From Heterobilharzia americana (taxonomy: Eukaryota > Platyhelminthes > Trematoda > Strigeidida > Schistosomatidae): DNA of 64,000 nucleotides. The position numbers were made by a program, and so were the translations under genes. Position 1 is the first letter of the stretch, and every line of letters starts with the position of its first letter. Shown one piece after another: positions 22,915 to 36,159 of this stretch. The stretch spans positions 3,543,755-3,607,754 of the forward strand of contig OX104132.1 in the NCBI GenBank assembly GCA_944470555.2, written 5' to 3'. Under the pieces are notes generated by a model that saw nothing but the letters and a program-made list of their open reading frames with translations, had not been told where the DNA came from and ran no database searches.

Positions 22915-23995
22915 AGTCTAATTCTAAGGGCAAAATTCTGTTTGTTTGGTTTTACTCCTTCTGTAGGTGCAAGTCTTTTTTGCTTTTCTGTGTTTACCTC
23001 TTAGATTTTGTTTTTTCTTGCAGTTTACAGACTGGGTGTGTCCAGAAACTACAGAGGTGCTAGCAACACCGACTGCCTTTTCGCAACTCCTGTCTGCATA
23101 GCAGTCCAAATGTATAAGTTAGCATAAGTCAGGCAAAAAAGAAAAAAAGAATCATGCAATGTAAAAAGAAGAAATAGGGAGGTCTTTGTGCAGTAATAAT
23201 GAGGGTTTGTGGAAAGTTAACATCAATATATTTGACCGCCCCCACTTATATCGATGTAGACGAGGAAATGTACCCAGATTGGGTGGCGATTATCCCACAG
23301 TGTATCGGATCTTTTCACCCACAAGAAAGCAGTACCATGGTTTGGAGCGGTAGGTACCAATACCAAAGAGCACGGGCGAGAAGATCATGACCCAGTCACA
23401 CCATAATGCGTAAGTAATGCGGGCGAATGCCTAAATAATGGGGTCACTAGCCACGATATACCGACAGATAGGTAAGGGGTAAGAAATTTTCACCTAAAAT
23501 TTCCCGAAAGTCCTATAATACTTGATATTACGGGGGTCACCGAAAAATAGGGGCGTTAAACTCATAGCTGATGTCAGTGGGAAGACTCTGACTAGTGAGA
23601 AAATAGCTAAGCTGTTAGATCTGCGATTTTGAGAAAAATCAAACCCTTACGATAAGCGTCTCTAGGTGTCCTTAACTGGGAACATTTCGAACGGGTAAAA
23701 TTGAAATTCATGGACTAAAGTTTTATATTCCAGAATAATCAGTTGCATTAGTAAGATTTTCTACTCGGTGGATTTTTCAAAACTAACCGGAAAAACCGCA
23801 TCACATCGTGCAATAGTAACATTTAGGTTGAAATATCTAACCGTAAACTGAACAATGCTCAATGTCAATCCAGTGTCTTTAGATGAGGTTTTGTTAACCA
23901 GCTGATTTCTAAGCCCTCACTTTTATGTATTACGGAAAGAATTCCCGTCTTTGGTGTATTCTGATGCAGTAGATTTTCCTACTTGCCTGCTTCAG
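22915..23995. other. No recognised feature
   Basis: Sequence before the first CR1-like relic. Open frames are short and without motifs. Confidence 0.4.
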
Positions 23996-23999
23996 ACCT

Positions 24000-25610
24000 G
24001 GTATATTCGAAGGGTGGTTGAGTCTTGATTAAATTTGTAAGGGATGAATGGATTTTCCAAGAACTGTCATGGTCTGCTCTCCATCTTCAGTGTCGGAGAT
24101 ATAAGACTGATGTACTCTTTTGGCAACCTTTTCGTAAATGCCACTGTGAAAATCTAGTGTTCCCTTGAATATGTTACCGCATGAGTGGTTACCACTGTTA
24201 TCGGTTAGAAGAAACTCATAGTTTTGAACTCTCATGATGTACAAGACCGTGAGCTCCCACACCTTTGCCTGCTTTCCTTTTATGGACTAAAGTTAGTGAG
24301 TCAATTGCCTGTGGTATTCTGCGTATCTTTCGCCCGTTATTATGAGAATTGACCATCTCACACTTCTCTGCACATTCTTGATAGTGTCACCGTCTTCCTT
24401 CACTACGTGAGGATTATCAGGCTGAACACTACTGAGCGTGGTCTGTTTCACACCTTGCAAACCACGGAACAGTTGGGGTTGAAGGCCCTGAGTTGACTCC
24501 TGAGTAATTACACTGTGACATTCGCTTTAACCGCCGTTCTTTTGTAGTCAGTTTTGTCATCCAGTGAGTCACGGAAGTGTAGTCTTAGGTCTTTTCCCAT
24601 AGACATCATGGTGGTCACCCAATCGCTGACGGTATAGATAGTTTTCACAACCTCTGATGTCCAAAGATGGATCAACTTGGGCTTCTCCTGGTTGGGGCTT
24701 TAACGGGTTTCAGCTATTAAGGACCTCAACTGCAGTAGATCATCTTGAAGTACCCTAGCTTCTCCTTTCTTACCTATTGTCCTGTGTATTTCGTTGCCGT
24801 CAGTAAATAGGGGGGTAGGTGGTTACACCTGCACCAGGAGATTGCCTACCAATAGAAAAATAAGTAATAATCCAGAGATCGATGCCCCTGCTTCTCCATG
24901 TCGACAGAAATCTGTCTAAACTGGTGCAGAACTACCCAACCCCTAGGCGTGCATCAAACTAATATGTAAGTGGTCCACCGACTCCAGTCCTTGTAAATTT
25001 AGTCAGTATAGTCTTGTTTGGGACGTCATCTCAAGCTCTGGCTAAGTCTAGAAGGATGACGCTGACTGTTCCCTTGTTGTGCCTTGTATTGACCTAGTCG
25101 TCCCGAGTGGTCATCAGGCTCGTGTCACATGACCACCCGTTCCAGAGGCATTTTCAGCAGGGTGTATGATGTTTATCTCATTTCAGCAGTGACAAACAAC
25201 ATCTGCAGCCAAGCTTTTCAGTAGCATGGAAAGTATATGCAGTTACGCTATCGGTCCCCCATTTTGAAGAACGGTGAGAAGACAGTGCGCTTTTATCCTT
25301 TGTGCGGTTGACTTCTAGCTAGTGCATTAAACAGATTTCACACGGACAAGCCTGGCAGTGGCACAATTTTGTAATGCCACGCTTCTAACGTCGCCACGGC
25401 CCGTAGTTTTCCATAGCTTAAGTGTGGATAGTTGAATAGACCACGATTTTGAGTTTTTTGTCATGACCTCAGGGACGGCCAATCTTTGTCAGTGGTACAT
25501 CAACTCCAAGTTCTTGGTCACTGATATGGAATGTTCATATTATTTCATCCTGCCACCACAGGTGACCTAGCAGTTGGAAAAGTCTTTGACGAACGGGTCA
25601 AATAAACCAG
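24000..25610 (-). mobile_element. CR1-like RT relic (first of two in a row)
   Basis: On the minus strand, with stops and frame changes, the order is a fingers region ALQNCATARLVRVKSV (about 25395-25345), then TGGHVTRA and TRHNKGTVSVILLDLARA (about 25090-25035, RT motif A region), DDVPNKTILTKFTRTGVGGP, a thumb segment EDGDTIKNVQRSVRWSI (about 24400) and a C-terminal piece ending near 24030. This is the usual order for a CR1- or jockey-type RT. It is too decayed to name. Confidence 0.62.
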
Positions 25611-25639
25611 CCACAGACTTAACGATGACTCTGAATACC

Positions 25640-26110
25640 GTCTGGCCTCTCAGAAATTACTAGTCGATGGAATAAAATATCCGAGTCGTGGTAAAATAAA
25701 CGTGGGATATAAAGTACCCGACAAATCTTCATCAAAGAGTTCGAAGTCTCTGCGAAGGCCCCCAAATTACCGAGTACCCTTCAGATGCGATTTCATTGCA
25801 TCAGACATGTGTTTTCAAGTCGTGGTTGAGGATCACCCCCAAAGTCCTCCACTTCTTAGGCATCAAGTATTGGTCTCCTATCTGCTAGGAACTGATGGTA
25901 GGTGCCTCCAGTACATCAAACCACACGTTCTCCAGATTTAACTTCTGAACATCGACGGATTCTGCAGTCACTTTCTGTGCATATCTCCGTCTTGTTTCGT
26001 ATACACTTACCCCGGCAGGCAAGCATTCGCGTAAGCTGTTACGTGAGATAAATATTATTATATCATCGGAGGCTTGGTTGTATCCGGGGGTTGGGCAGCG
26101 TGAAGCAGAA
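25640..26110 (-). mobile_element. CR1-like RT relic (C-terminal half)
   Basis: On the minus strand, ASDDIIIFISRNSL (about 26070, the F/YADD motif as ASDD) and YAQKVTAESVDVQK begin it. LGVILNHDLKTHV near 25830 and a frame-shifted RRDFELFDEDLSGTLYPTF near 25760-25700 give the thumb. It is followed on the same strand by the N-terminal part of another RT, so two partial copies lie head to tail. Confidence 0.58.
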
Positions 26111-26114
26111 AGGG

Positions 26115-27040
26115 AAGTACACCCGAGGTTGTTCCTCAAGGAAACCCGATCCTCATGGGTTGTTTTCTATATGTTGTCCAGTTCCCTTCTCACACTTCGT
26201 TTCTTTTCGTGAGGTGACAGTCTGACGCTGGACCGTTGATCTTACCCAACTGATTTGTTACAGAAGGGAAATTGCCGCCTTGCACAACACACTTCAACCC
26301 ACAAAAATGGATGCTGACCACTGAAACTCTTTCCGTACACCAATGAAAACATGGAGGTCAAAACTAAGAAGGTTAGATTATTCCTCCAGGAAAGATACGA
26401 CTAACCATAAAGTGTGACTTTATCACGGTCATTTACCCAACTAACAACTATGGCACGTGGATTCGGAATCAGTAACGAGGAGGAGGAAACCAGTAGTTTT
26501 CGACCGCTCATTCCTTGTTTTCTATATTTGTTTACCTTTATCGTGGGTGAAAAGTATTTTCTATACACCTGATTTTAGCTGTGCATGGTGGTCACCTTCT
26601 ATGGGATTTAGACCCCTGTTTTGTAGGTTGGTATGTCGGTTAAAATATTCCTGAAACCTTCTCTCCATGTGTGCTGCTGAAAATGGGTCAAATGAACCAA
26701 AATGAGAAGATGGAGGAGTGTGTCGAGGGTGATGATGGCAAAAATGTTACATGTGGATGTAAAGGAGATAAGAGTTATTAGTGATACTTTACGGACATTT
26801 ATGGGAGCGGTCATACACGGCATGTTTGTCGTTTTTGGAAAGACAGTGTGGAAGAGGCTGCAAATTCCTCTCGTCAACTTGTGTTCCATGCAGTGCACCC
26901 CACAGTGCGGAAGATGGAATTAGTTCTCTTGTTAGCTCTCTGGAGAGCTCGCCGCAGTCTCTGGATAACTGTAGGTGATGATCGACTTCTTGTCACTTCT
27001 CCTAAAAAGAAACTCCGTAATAGACCCGGCATACTGAAAA
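26115..27040. other. No certain feature
   Basis: Open frames on both strands (26608-26923) without motifs. It may be older CR1-like sequence. Confidence 0.35.
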
Positions 27041-27049
27041 CTTTGAGGG

Positions 27050-30000
27050 CAGGCGGCAAGATACGTGAACCACTTAGCGAAACGTTCAGCCTTTCCTTCA
27101 CCGGCTGTAATCGCAACCTTGCGACGCTCAGTGGCACCGGAGCACATAAGACCTCGACAACTGAGTTTAGTCTACGCGGCGCAGGTGACGCAATAAACTC
27201 ACTGCAACCCTCACTTGGTGAGGAGCAGGTGGGACACCTGGAATTTTCATTAGCAGTAGCTGTGCGGACTTCTCTATAATGCTAGCAAAAATATTCAACC
27301 TTTCCTTAAACTCTGGCACCTTCCCGGCTTCGTGGAAGACTAGTCATATTACCCCGCGATTAAGAAAGGTTCCAGACTCAGCCCGGAAAATTACCGCCCC
27401 ATCAACATAACATCTGTCCTCTTACGTATAATGGAGAAAGTAGTGAAAAAATACCATTTTCTTTCACCTTTCAAACCACAAACTTATGAACTCCTCGCAG
27501 CATGGATTTTTCCCTTAAAAAATCTCGCATCACGTGTCACATAGACTTCTTCGAACACGTAATTAATGGCAGAGATGACGGAAAAGTGATTGCCTTCCTT
27601 TGCTTCTGTTTCACTAAGGCTTTTGAAAAAGTGCATCACCCCTTACTCCTCCACAAACTGAATTCACTTACGATAAACGACAAGTTTGTACCACTGGATG
27701 GGCTCATTTCTGTTGAGCCGCATACAGGTTTTCAAAACGGATTCACAATATTCCCTTCCCAGAAATATCACCAGTGAAATTGTCCAAGGCTTCGTTCTGG
27801 AACCCCTTCTCTTTACAATGTATATAAATGATGTATGTGCCTGCTTTGATTCAGGGAAAACCTTCCTCTTTGCAGGTAACTTGAAAGCAGTGTACACTTT
27901 TCGCCCTGGACAATGTAGCAGTATCAATACCACCATACAAAACGACCCTGACAAGCTGCAAAGATGGTATGACATGCAGCTGCTACCTCTGAATACACAG
28001 AATTCCGGCTCTATGGTCTTCTGTGAACAGAGCGTACTAACATATCTTCGGCCCGACGACCTTACACTCCAACAACTAGTTAGCATTCGCAACCTTGGAA
28101 TAGGGTGCTCCAGCGACCCTTTTCTTGCAGAACATGCAACGGCAAACTGCCGCAAATCACGCCGCCTCATTGGCTTCATTTATCAAAATTTTCGCCTCAA
28201 TGAAACCAAACTGATTCTGTATAAGATGCGTGTGCGACCACCACTAGGATAATATCCTATCATACTTAATTGCTTGTGGTCCAGTGACAGTCAGAAAGTG
28301 GAGAAAACCCAGCGACATTTTACCAGACTTATTTCCCCAGGTAATTCATACAAGGGCAGGTGTCATGCTAACCGCTTAGAGCCTATGTGGTTAACGTGAA
28401 TAAAATTGAGCTTCAGCATTTTCTGTGAAGTCCTACACCATGAAGTGACTACCAATATGGAAACAGCAAAGTTAGCTGACAAAACATTTCACAATCTTAG
28501 AGATCAAAACCGCCCAGTCACACCACCGTATGCGTTCAAACAGCTCAAATCTTCATCTTTCACGACACTTTGCGCTAACCTTTGGAACAGACTGCAGCAT
28601 GATGCCCGATGCTGCGAAATCGTATCCCAGTTTCGGTCAACCTTGAAGCACCACATAAATGAACCTGGAGTATGCAGGACTCCTGATGTACCCTAAATGG
28701 TAGACACCACGTTTCTTATTGGCCCATCAAATATCTAGAGTCCAACAAGCAAAGATCTAATGCAGCCACCCAAGAATTTATCATACACTGAGTAACCTTG
28801 TTGAATTACATCGTATTCTATGCAAATTTGTGGCAATTGTGTTTGATGCCAGTTACTGTCCCTAAGCTCAATGCTCCCATAGTTCAGCTACTTTTAACTC
28901 CTCCAACAAATAAACATTCCACCAACCATTCCCTCTTTTCTTTGTAATAAGCTGGAGTCTTTGCGCCGTAGTACGAGCCAACCCTGCGTGATAAATCAGA
29001 CTTGAACATGGCGTGAGTGGAGGTATAATGATCATAAGTGTTGTCCAATGTGTGATACATACCAAGCGACGACTGAGTCGATAATGTATGCTCCGCTTAG
29101 CCAGCTGAAAGTTGGCTGGAAATATCCTTCTAGGCATTAGCTCTGTCGAAAATATGCGGAGACCGTAATAGCTGAACAGCAATCATGATGCCAGGGACAC
29201 AAACTTGAACTGCCTTTGCCTGTATGGCGGTATCTTTATGAGACCTTCGACTCCTGTACTTATGATGACAAAATAGTAGTAAAAAAGGGTGGGTTACTAA
29301 AAGATAATGAGTCCATCATGTCTACTACCTCAGCTTACTCTGCACCACTATATTGTCTCTATAGCCCTGATATGTTTACAATCAGCAAACGACACCACGA
29401 CCATCCCTCCCCCACGACCATATAAAGCGTGGTTACCACCACAAGAAAAGGCATAGGTTTTATTCAAATGTTTATAACTTCGTTCAGCTTTTGCATAAAA
29501 GTTTCTGCCCATAGGCGACCGCCTGGTTCAAAATCCTTTATCCTCTCTACTCCATGGTGATATCCCCGGCTTCAGTTTCGTTTTCGTGTGCACCCTCATA
29601 TTCTTGCACATAATCTGGCCCCCAAACAGTTGGCCTTGGGTACTTCACCAAGCTATTTTTGTGGTCATTTCAACGAAGCCACCCACATACATCATGCCTG
29701 ATATAATTCTGCGCAGTATTTTTGCGCTCCCATTTCGAATTTTGCATACTGCTCGGTTTTGTCATTCATTTTTCAGGTTTGCCTAGCCAGCCCTTCATCC
29801 ATGTGGAATCCTACTCACTGCATTTGTCAGCGTGCACCGCGTCATCGAGGCTTTAAGACGAACGCCCACAAACCAACGTCATGGCTGTGTTACCCGCCTT
29901 ACCTTCAGGAATACTGGAGGATCTAAACAACGGCTGAATAAATCTTAACTTCAAACTGAGCTTGCTTCCGTCTGATGAACATTTACGTTGGTGTTTATCT

Positions 30001-30160
30001 GTTTTATTCTTTGTTGTCTGTGAAGCGTTAACCCTCTTTCTCTAAAAGCATCTCTCACGTGCCGTGAATAACGGTGTCTAATATATCACTTGATATTGTG
30101 CATGTGCATGCACATCTTACATGTAATTTATGCTGTATGAAATATATTATTATTGTCATT
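27050..30160 (+). mobile_element. CR1-like element with long 3' UTR
   Basis: The coding part starts in the region before RT and contains LAKIFNLSLNSGTFPASWKT in shifted frame near 27290. ITSVL-RIMEKVVKK, FTKAFEKVHHPLLLHKLNSL (27610-27670) and the frame-shifted palm LGPLLFTMYINDVCACF follow. The catalytic FADD is FAGN (near 27875), so it is dead. LQRWYDMQLLPLNTQ, RRLIGFIYQNFRLNETKLIL and, at 28406-28696, the C-terminal piece with NLWNRLQHDARCCEIVSQFR complete it. A 1.4-kb 3' UTR follows, ending in GTATGAAATATATTATTATT (30136-30155). The 3' UTR is homologous to the one at 33200-34430. Confidence 0.78.
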
Positions 30161-30164
30161 CAAA

Positions 30165-32335
30165 ACATTCCAACCAGTGCATTTGTTAACTGAGACCGGT
30201 CACAGGGAACAGAGGCATGTTAGTAAGTTGCATTTGGTCACTCGTCTATGATTCCACAGTCAGTTGGCTTATGCATATCGGTGCACAGATGTGATACGTC
30301 CAATAAGACATTCGTACCTTGCTACCAAGTTATATTTTTTTCTTCAGCTGACATTCAAAGTTAACTGGTAGTTGGTCTTTACATCTACTCAGGTACAAGT
30401 GCGTGTTGAGGATTAGCACGACAAGTTTCTATCACAATAAGTGAGTGGCCGTGTTTACTTTCATTTCAAAAGTTATTTGAGGTCACAAATCACTCTCAGA
30501 CGTCACATTCAACAGACAATTTATTAACTCAGGCCGCACCCAGATGCTATGGCGCAAGGGGTGCGAAGAATTGTTACTTCCCGCTTCTAAATACTGTGGT
30601 CCAATACCTTCTCTCACACCCGGGCCTTCAGTAGAGGAATGTTTTTCATTCTCACCTTCACTAACAACTTTCCACGCCCATAGGATACGTATATGTGCTT
30701 TCTGAAGCTGTATTTTGCTTCGTCACTTGAAAATGACTTCTGCCTGCAGTTGAGGTCATTAAATGTGATAAATAGTTTTGATGGATGTGGATTTTTTTCT
30801 GACTAGTACGGCTCAGAGAATCTGAAGCGTAATATTAGGTGTGGCTTCTGTGAACATCTGTTTCTTTCACCGTTTGCAAAATTTTGAAGCGGCAGTTGTG
30901 GTACGGTCAGACGCAAGGTTAACTCAACGAAGCTCAGCAAGTTTTTCGAGCGTGACAGTTTTTTGCCGATAAGTGCGTCTCCATGTGGCCGCTGAACTTC
31001 ACATCAGGCAGGTTCTACCACGTTTTACGACCCTCAGGTTTCGGCAGTATGTTAATTTTAGCTACTGGTCGAAAATCAAATGGAAGCCTGAATTCATCAT
31101 AGGCAATGCGGTGGAAGGGGTGCTGCTGTTTTACCTCTTATTGACGAGTTTATATACCACCACATCTTGCGACCTCCTTAACACCTGGCCAATCGGTGCT
31201 CAGGTTTTGTCTCGGCCACTGTCTATTTGAATCGATCACAGCATTCCAAGGGAAAGCGGCTTTCTCTCCCTTTATAGCAGAAATTTCTAAAGCCAGGAAA
31301 CCTTAGTGCTTCAAAGCGTTCCGTAGCAAAACATATCCCCCTTTAGCCGTCAAAATTATTAGATGGATTCCCGAGGTGCAGCCAGTTAGAAAACGGTATA
31401 ATTTACACAAGTGGAGACCTTTGTCATGGACACCCCGTGCGACTGACCGGAGAAGACAGTAATCTAGCAACAACAGTCGGAACGCTATGCAGCGTTCAAA
31501 AATTTTTCAAAAGCTGTGTTTAACAATTCACCAATTGTTTTTCATCCTGTACACCATCTTTCACATGTCGCTGGACCAACTAGCTTAGGATAGATTTCGA
31601 TATGGCTCATAAATGATACGTGCTTAAACGTAACCCACCCAGTGTTTTTGCGTACTCTTGTTGTCACAGCTCCTTAATATGATCATCAAGCGCGCCCACT
31701 CTAACTTCAACTTGAGTACACTTTCTTTCTTTCAATCCTACAGCGAACCCTCAGGGTCTCCACCACGGCCGATATTTTGATTTCTACTTACTGCCAATAA
31801 AGACTAAGTAAGGGACAAAGGGCGAATAAAGGATAAATATATGCAAAATGAAGGGAAGGCTCACTCCAAAAGTTCTCATGGAACTGCGACCAATTTCACC
31901 TTTTTACGCCTTTTCCTTTCGATCGTCTTCGATTGCGCAGTCGCTTTCTTCACTCAACCTAGGTGTTTATCTCTCTGCTTTTACCCCTAAATTCCTTTCA
32001 TTTCCCTTTAGCTGTATAGTTCTCCCCCTCGAATTGGCCTCATTTTCACGCAGTTGCATTCTTCGCCCCTCGAATTCGCCTAATTTTTTTTTAATTGTCT
32101 ACTTTTCCTTGAGAATTCTCCCTGCTTTCCCCCATTTTCCTACTTCTCCCAGTCCTTCCAGTACAATTATGAAACAAATGAATTGCAATAACAGATGGAA
32201 AAATCGACTAGGATGGTTTAGAAAGCATCAAACGATCAGCAGGTAAAATATATTTAGTCCTTTGCAAGCCTTGACGTTACTCAAACATTAGCAGTGGGCA
32301 AGCTATCATTGTAACTTCATCAATTCAATGAATTT
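30165..32335. other. No recognised feature
   Basis: Lies between two CR1-like copies. An open frame at 31848-32246 (plus) is in pyrimidine-rich DNA, is Ser/Phe/Pro rich and has no motif. It is not called a gene. Confidence 0.4.
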
Positions 32336-32339
32336 TCAC

Positions 32340-34430
32340 AAAACGGTTGCTGTCACGTTGTGCTAGTGTGCTAGGACCGATACTTTTCCTAATCTATGTA
32401 AACGATATCTGCAGTGTTATCCGAAATGGCATACCCTACCTTTTCGCTGACGACTTGAAGATAGTCTACAGCTTTTCTCCTGCAGCACTAACACAGGGTT
32501 TTTCTCAAATACAACAAGATCTGAAGAGGATATTCATATGGAGCGAGACCTGGCAGCTCCCTCTAAACCCAAATAAAAGTGGCATCCTCCATTTCAATAA
32601 ATACCACCCAGAAGTAGCACTACACTTGGGTGACATTGCACTGCAGGTATACAACACTGTGAAAGACCTCGGAATCACTTACTCCAGAAGTTTGACTTTT
32701 ACGGAGTATGCAGACTCAGTAGTTTCCAAAGGCAGAAGACTCATGGTCTTCTACACAGAAACATACTCACACCTGAGGCAAGACTTATACTGTACAAGGC
32801 TGTGGTTCGCCAAATATTAGAGTACTGCACGGTTATCTATGGTAGCATGAAAGTATCGGACAGAATTCGAGTAGAGAACATTCAACGAAACTTTACTCGG
32901 CGCCTACTAATACATAACGAAGGACTTCCTTACGAAGCAAGATGCAAAAAACTAGGACTAGAATCCTTCTGGCTGAGACGCCTGAAGCTCAACCCAACAT
33001 TTCTTTTTCGTCTTTTATTTACAAACTCTAAAACGAAATGTGCTATCACTCTTAAATCAACACAGGCATATAATCTGCGTAATAGCGAGTACATCATCCC
33101 AACAAATAAGTATCGCTCAAAACTTCGATGTAGGTTTTTCATAACACAATACAGTACGCTGTAGAACAAACTTCCCGCTCCTACACGAGCATGCCGTTCT
33201 CTCGACCAGTTCCTAAGACTACTTAGTAAATTCCTCCTATCTAACGAATCTCATCAATCCGTTGACGGCCAAACCACAAACGGTAATACCATATACAATG
33301 GTGCTACTGGTACCTAGACTCAAGTGAGACTAACAGCAATGACAAAAGTATACAATGCCGAAAGCTAAACGCAATAGTTAAAATCTAATTTCTTTAAAAA
33401 AATGACCAAGAGTGAACAAGGAGCGGGGTGAGATACGATATGCAACAGTGAACTCAGTAGCTACTCTAATGTAACCTGCTTTTCTTCATAACCTAACTGA
33501 TCTCACGACTTAACACCTATTTCCTAAAAATGTCCCTTAAAGTGGTCTCTCTGCTCCGAAAAGATAAAAGAACTGTCTGTTGGTGCATTTTCATAGCATG
33601 CAACTCTTTATTATTTGCCCTTTGTTATCAGTACTTACATGTAAGTACTCTGCACCAACGTAGTTTTGGTAGCCCCGATATGGTAATACTCAACAGGCAA
33701 CACCATGATCATCCCCCTCGTGACCAGATAAAGGGTGGTTACCGTCTTAGAAAAAACCATGAATTTCACTTAAATGTTTATAACTTCATCAAACGCTTGT
33801 ACATATGTATATAACAAGTGAATACTTGATCCAATATCCCCTAGTCTCTCTATTTCGTAGTGATATCTTCAGCTTCAGACTAATTTTCATTACTGTCGTG
33901 CGCACCTTCACCTTCTTCCACCTAAGCTTACCTCTAAACAGTTGGTTCTGGATTCTTCTTGAAGTGAGTTTTACAGTCAGTACAAAGAACTCACCCAGAT
34001 GTATCATGGTTGATCTACTCCTGCGCGTGTTTGTGCTCCTGTTTCGAATTTCGCCTGCTGCTCGCTTTTGTTATTCACTTTTCAGATTTACCTGGCCAGT
34101 CCTGCATTCAAATGGAATCCTACAAAATGCATTTGTCAGTGGGAAATATTGCCATCAAAACGTAATGACAAACGTGCACACCTCGAGGTCACGACTGTGA
34201 TGCGGCCTCACCTTCAAGAATATCGGATGATTCAAACGATGACAGGATAATCTTCAAATTCGAAATGAGCCTGCCTCAACATACCTCCTATATGCCATAA
34301 ATGACAGTATCTAATGTATAGCTTAACATTGTACACAATAGTCATTTCTCATTACCAAAATGATCAAACCTGTAAACTGGTTTGTATTCATGTAACCTTT
34401 GTTGTATGAAATACATATTATTATTATTAG
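32340..34430 (+). mobile_element. CR1-like element, 5'-truncated, RT palm onward
   Basis: The copy begins inside RT motif B/C sequence: SVLGPILFLIYVNDICSVI, then the intact catalytic FADDLKIVYSF (32437-32470). WSETWQLPLNPNKSGILHF, VKDLGITYSRSLTF and, after a frameshift near 32760-32800, ILEYCTVIYGSM, NIQRNFTRRLLIHNEGLPYE and LGLESFWLRRLKLNPTFLFR follow. The coding part ends by about 33165. A 1.2-kb 3' UTR ends in GTTGTATGAAATACATATTA and a run of ATT units (34403-34428). Its end abuts an oppositely oriented CR1-like element in the middle of its endonuclease. Confidence 0.82.
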
Positions 34431-34431
34431 T

Positions 34432-36090
34432 AGCAGTAGGTGTTCTGTAGACGCCTCCTACCAGGCGCTTGGTGTGTGCAGCCCTGGACCGACACCAGAT
34501 GGAGTCTGGGAGCCCTGAAAGTAGGGTTTCAGTTGCTCGTTCACTTTTGAAGTTGTCACTTATAAGCACCACCACTCCTCCTCCTTCCTTAAACTCCCTG
34601 TCTCTTCTGAGAAGGCACATACCGTCTATATTAGTTTCGATGGCGTTAATGTCCGGTGATAACCAAGTTTCCGTCAGGATTATGATCTTTGGGGCAAGGT
34701 AGGAACAGAGAGATCTTATTTCCCCCATTTTACTTCTAAGTCCCCTCACGTTACTGTGAAGACACGTGGCTATGTTTCCAACGACATGGGGTATCTTGGC
34801 GCTGGCAGACTGGAGGGGGTCATGCGTAGCGGCGGAACTTGCTATAGGACAGCCGGCTCCAGTGGAACCGGACCAATCATTTTTTTCCACACTGGTTTCT
34901 GGGGTTTCATAGAGTCCAGGCTTGATTGCGCATCTTGTCTGTTGACAGTGATGGTGGCTTCAGCGCTAGGAGGTGCTGCCATTTGCCGTTATCGCAGTGT
35001 CCTGGGCCTGCTTTCATAGCAGCGAACATTCCCACCTACGTTATCTTTTACTGTGTACCAAGTTCGCAGTACACTGGTTAAAAGTTCATGACAGCCGAAG
35101 TTAACAGCCATCAAATGTGGTGCCGTTAACGTTGTCAGATGTGAGGGGCGTGGCAGTCTGCAGACCGCCAGCGCCGCTATCCCATTTAATCCCATCCTAG
35201 CTGATAACCACTGACATTGCTGGACGTCGTGAGCATACTCTTCTGCGACTGTACCGGTTGTCAGTTCCGGTGTGCCGTTGACAACCATAGTTGTTGGGTT
35301 CAACGTTTGGGGCGCCTCGCGAGGTGCTTTTCTTTATAACCAAGGGCGGTCTGGTCTGGCTGTGATGCTGGATGACCTGTTGATGACTAGCGTGTGACAT
35401 CAGCAAGAATCCTTCCGCTTCTTTAGCCGAGCCCAGGGTAACTCTCATCGGCGGAGGCTTTCCCTGAGGTGGGTGGTTGCCTTTGCAGAGCCTGCACGGC
35501 TTCGCCTCTAGGCTACCCAGTCCTAATTTGGTGCATACGATTTCCCATTGCTGCTTGTCAAAAGATTCTCTGTTCTCGAGGAGACCATCATGGCACACAG
35601 GGATGTTATATAAGGTTATGGAATTCGACCTGTGATAAGCTTCTCTCTTTTCGTGTACTGTGGGCGGCTTTTTGTGGGAAGGGTGCACCTTCTTTTTCAC
35701 TGTCACGCATTTTTCCCGATGTACAATAGGGTTAGCCGTTAAGGTGACTTCAGGGCTAGGGAATAATGTAGATGGTCGCGTGCCCGGCCTCCGATTGGGT
35801 CTTTTTGGACTATTCACCGGCGTGACTTTTCGGGGAACAGTGCTGACACTGTTGCCAATTGGACCTGGGGTGGTGGTCTGTATGGGTGCCGGCATTACAC
35901 TAGTCACTGCTGTCTTTTGCGACCTCCGTCAGAGAGCCTTTAGAAAAGAGTGGCCATATACGGCACTGTGGGCAGATGTACCGGAACCACGTGCATAGGC
36001 AGCGCGCCATGAAGGTGTAATATTGGTCTGGTATGTCCTTATCACACTTACTGTGCACCTACTTATTGCAGATACATAGTATACTCCTTG
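34432..36090 (-). mobile_element. CR1-like element 5' part: PHD-finger ORF1 and endonuclease start
   Basis: The minus strand first shows a PHD-like zinc finger remnant, CICNK-VHSKCDKD ... YICPQC (about 36080-35955), with a stop at the expected tryptophan. ORF1 then continues at 35907-35197 with ITLYNIPVCHDGLLENRESF, VCTKLGLGSLEAKPCR and MRVTLGSAKEAEGFLLMSHA. The second ORF begins (34890-34440) with CLHSNVRGLRSKMGEIRSLC and KIIILTETWLSPDI, an APE-type endonuclease, and VYRTPTATN where the copy stops. The 3' side is cut by the ATT tail of the plus-strand copy ending at 34430. Confidence 0.8.
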
Positions 36091-36159
36091 AAAAGCTACG
36101 ATCGATTGACATCCATGGTTAAAATCATTTCTTAGTGACCGTAGCCAAATCGTCATGGT

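Noticed and set aside
31848..32246. A 132-codon open frame as a gene
   Set aside because: Pyrimidine-rich DNA gives a Ser/Phe/Pro-rich translation with no motif and no splice context.
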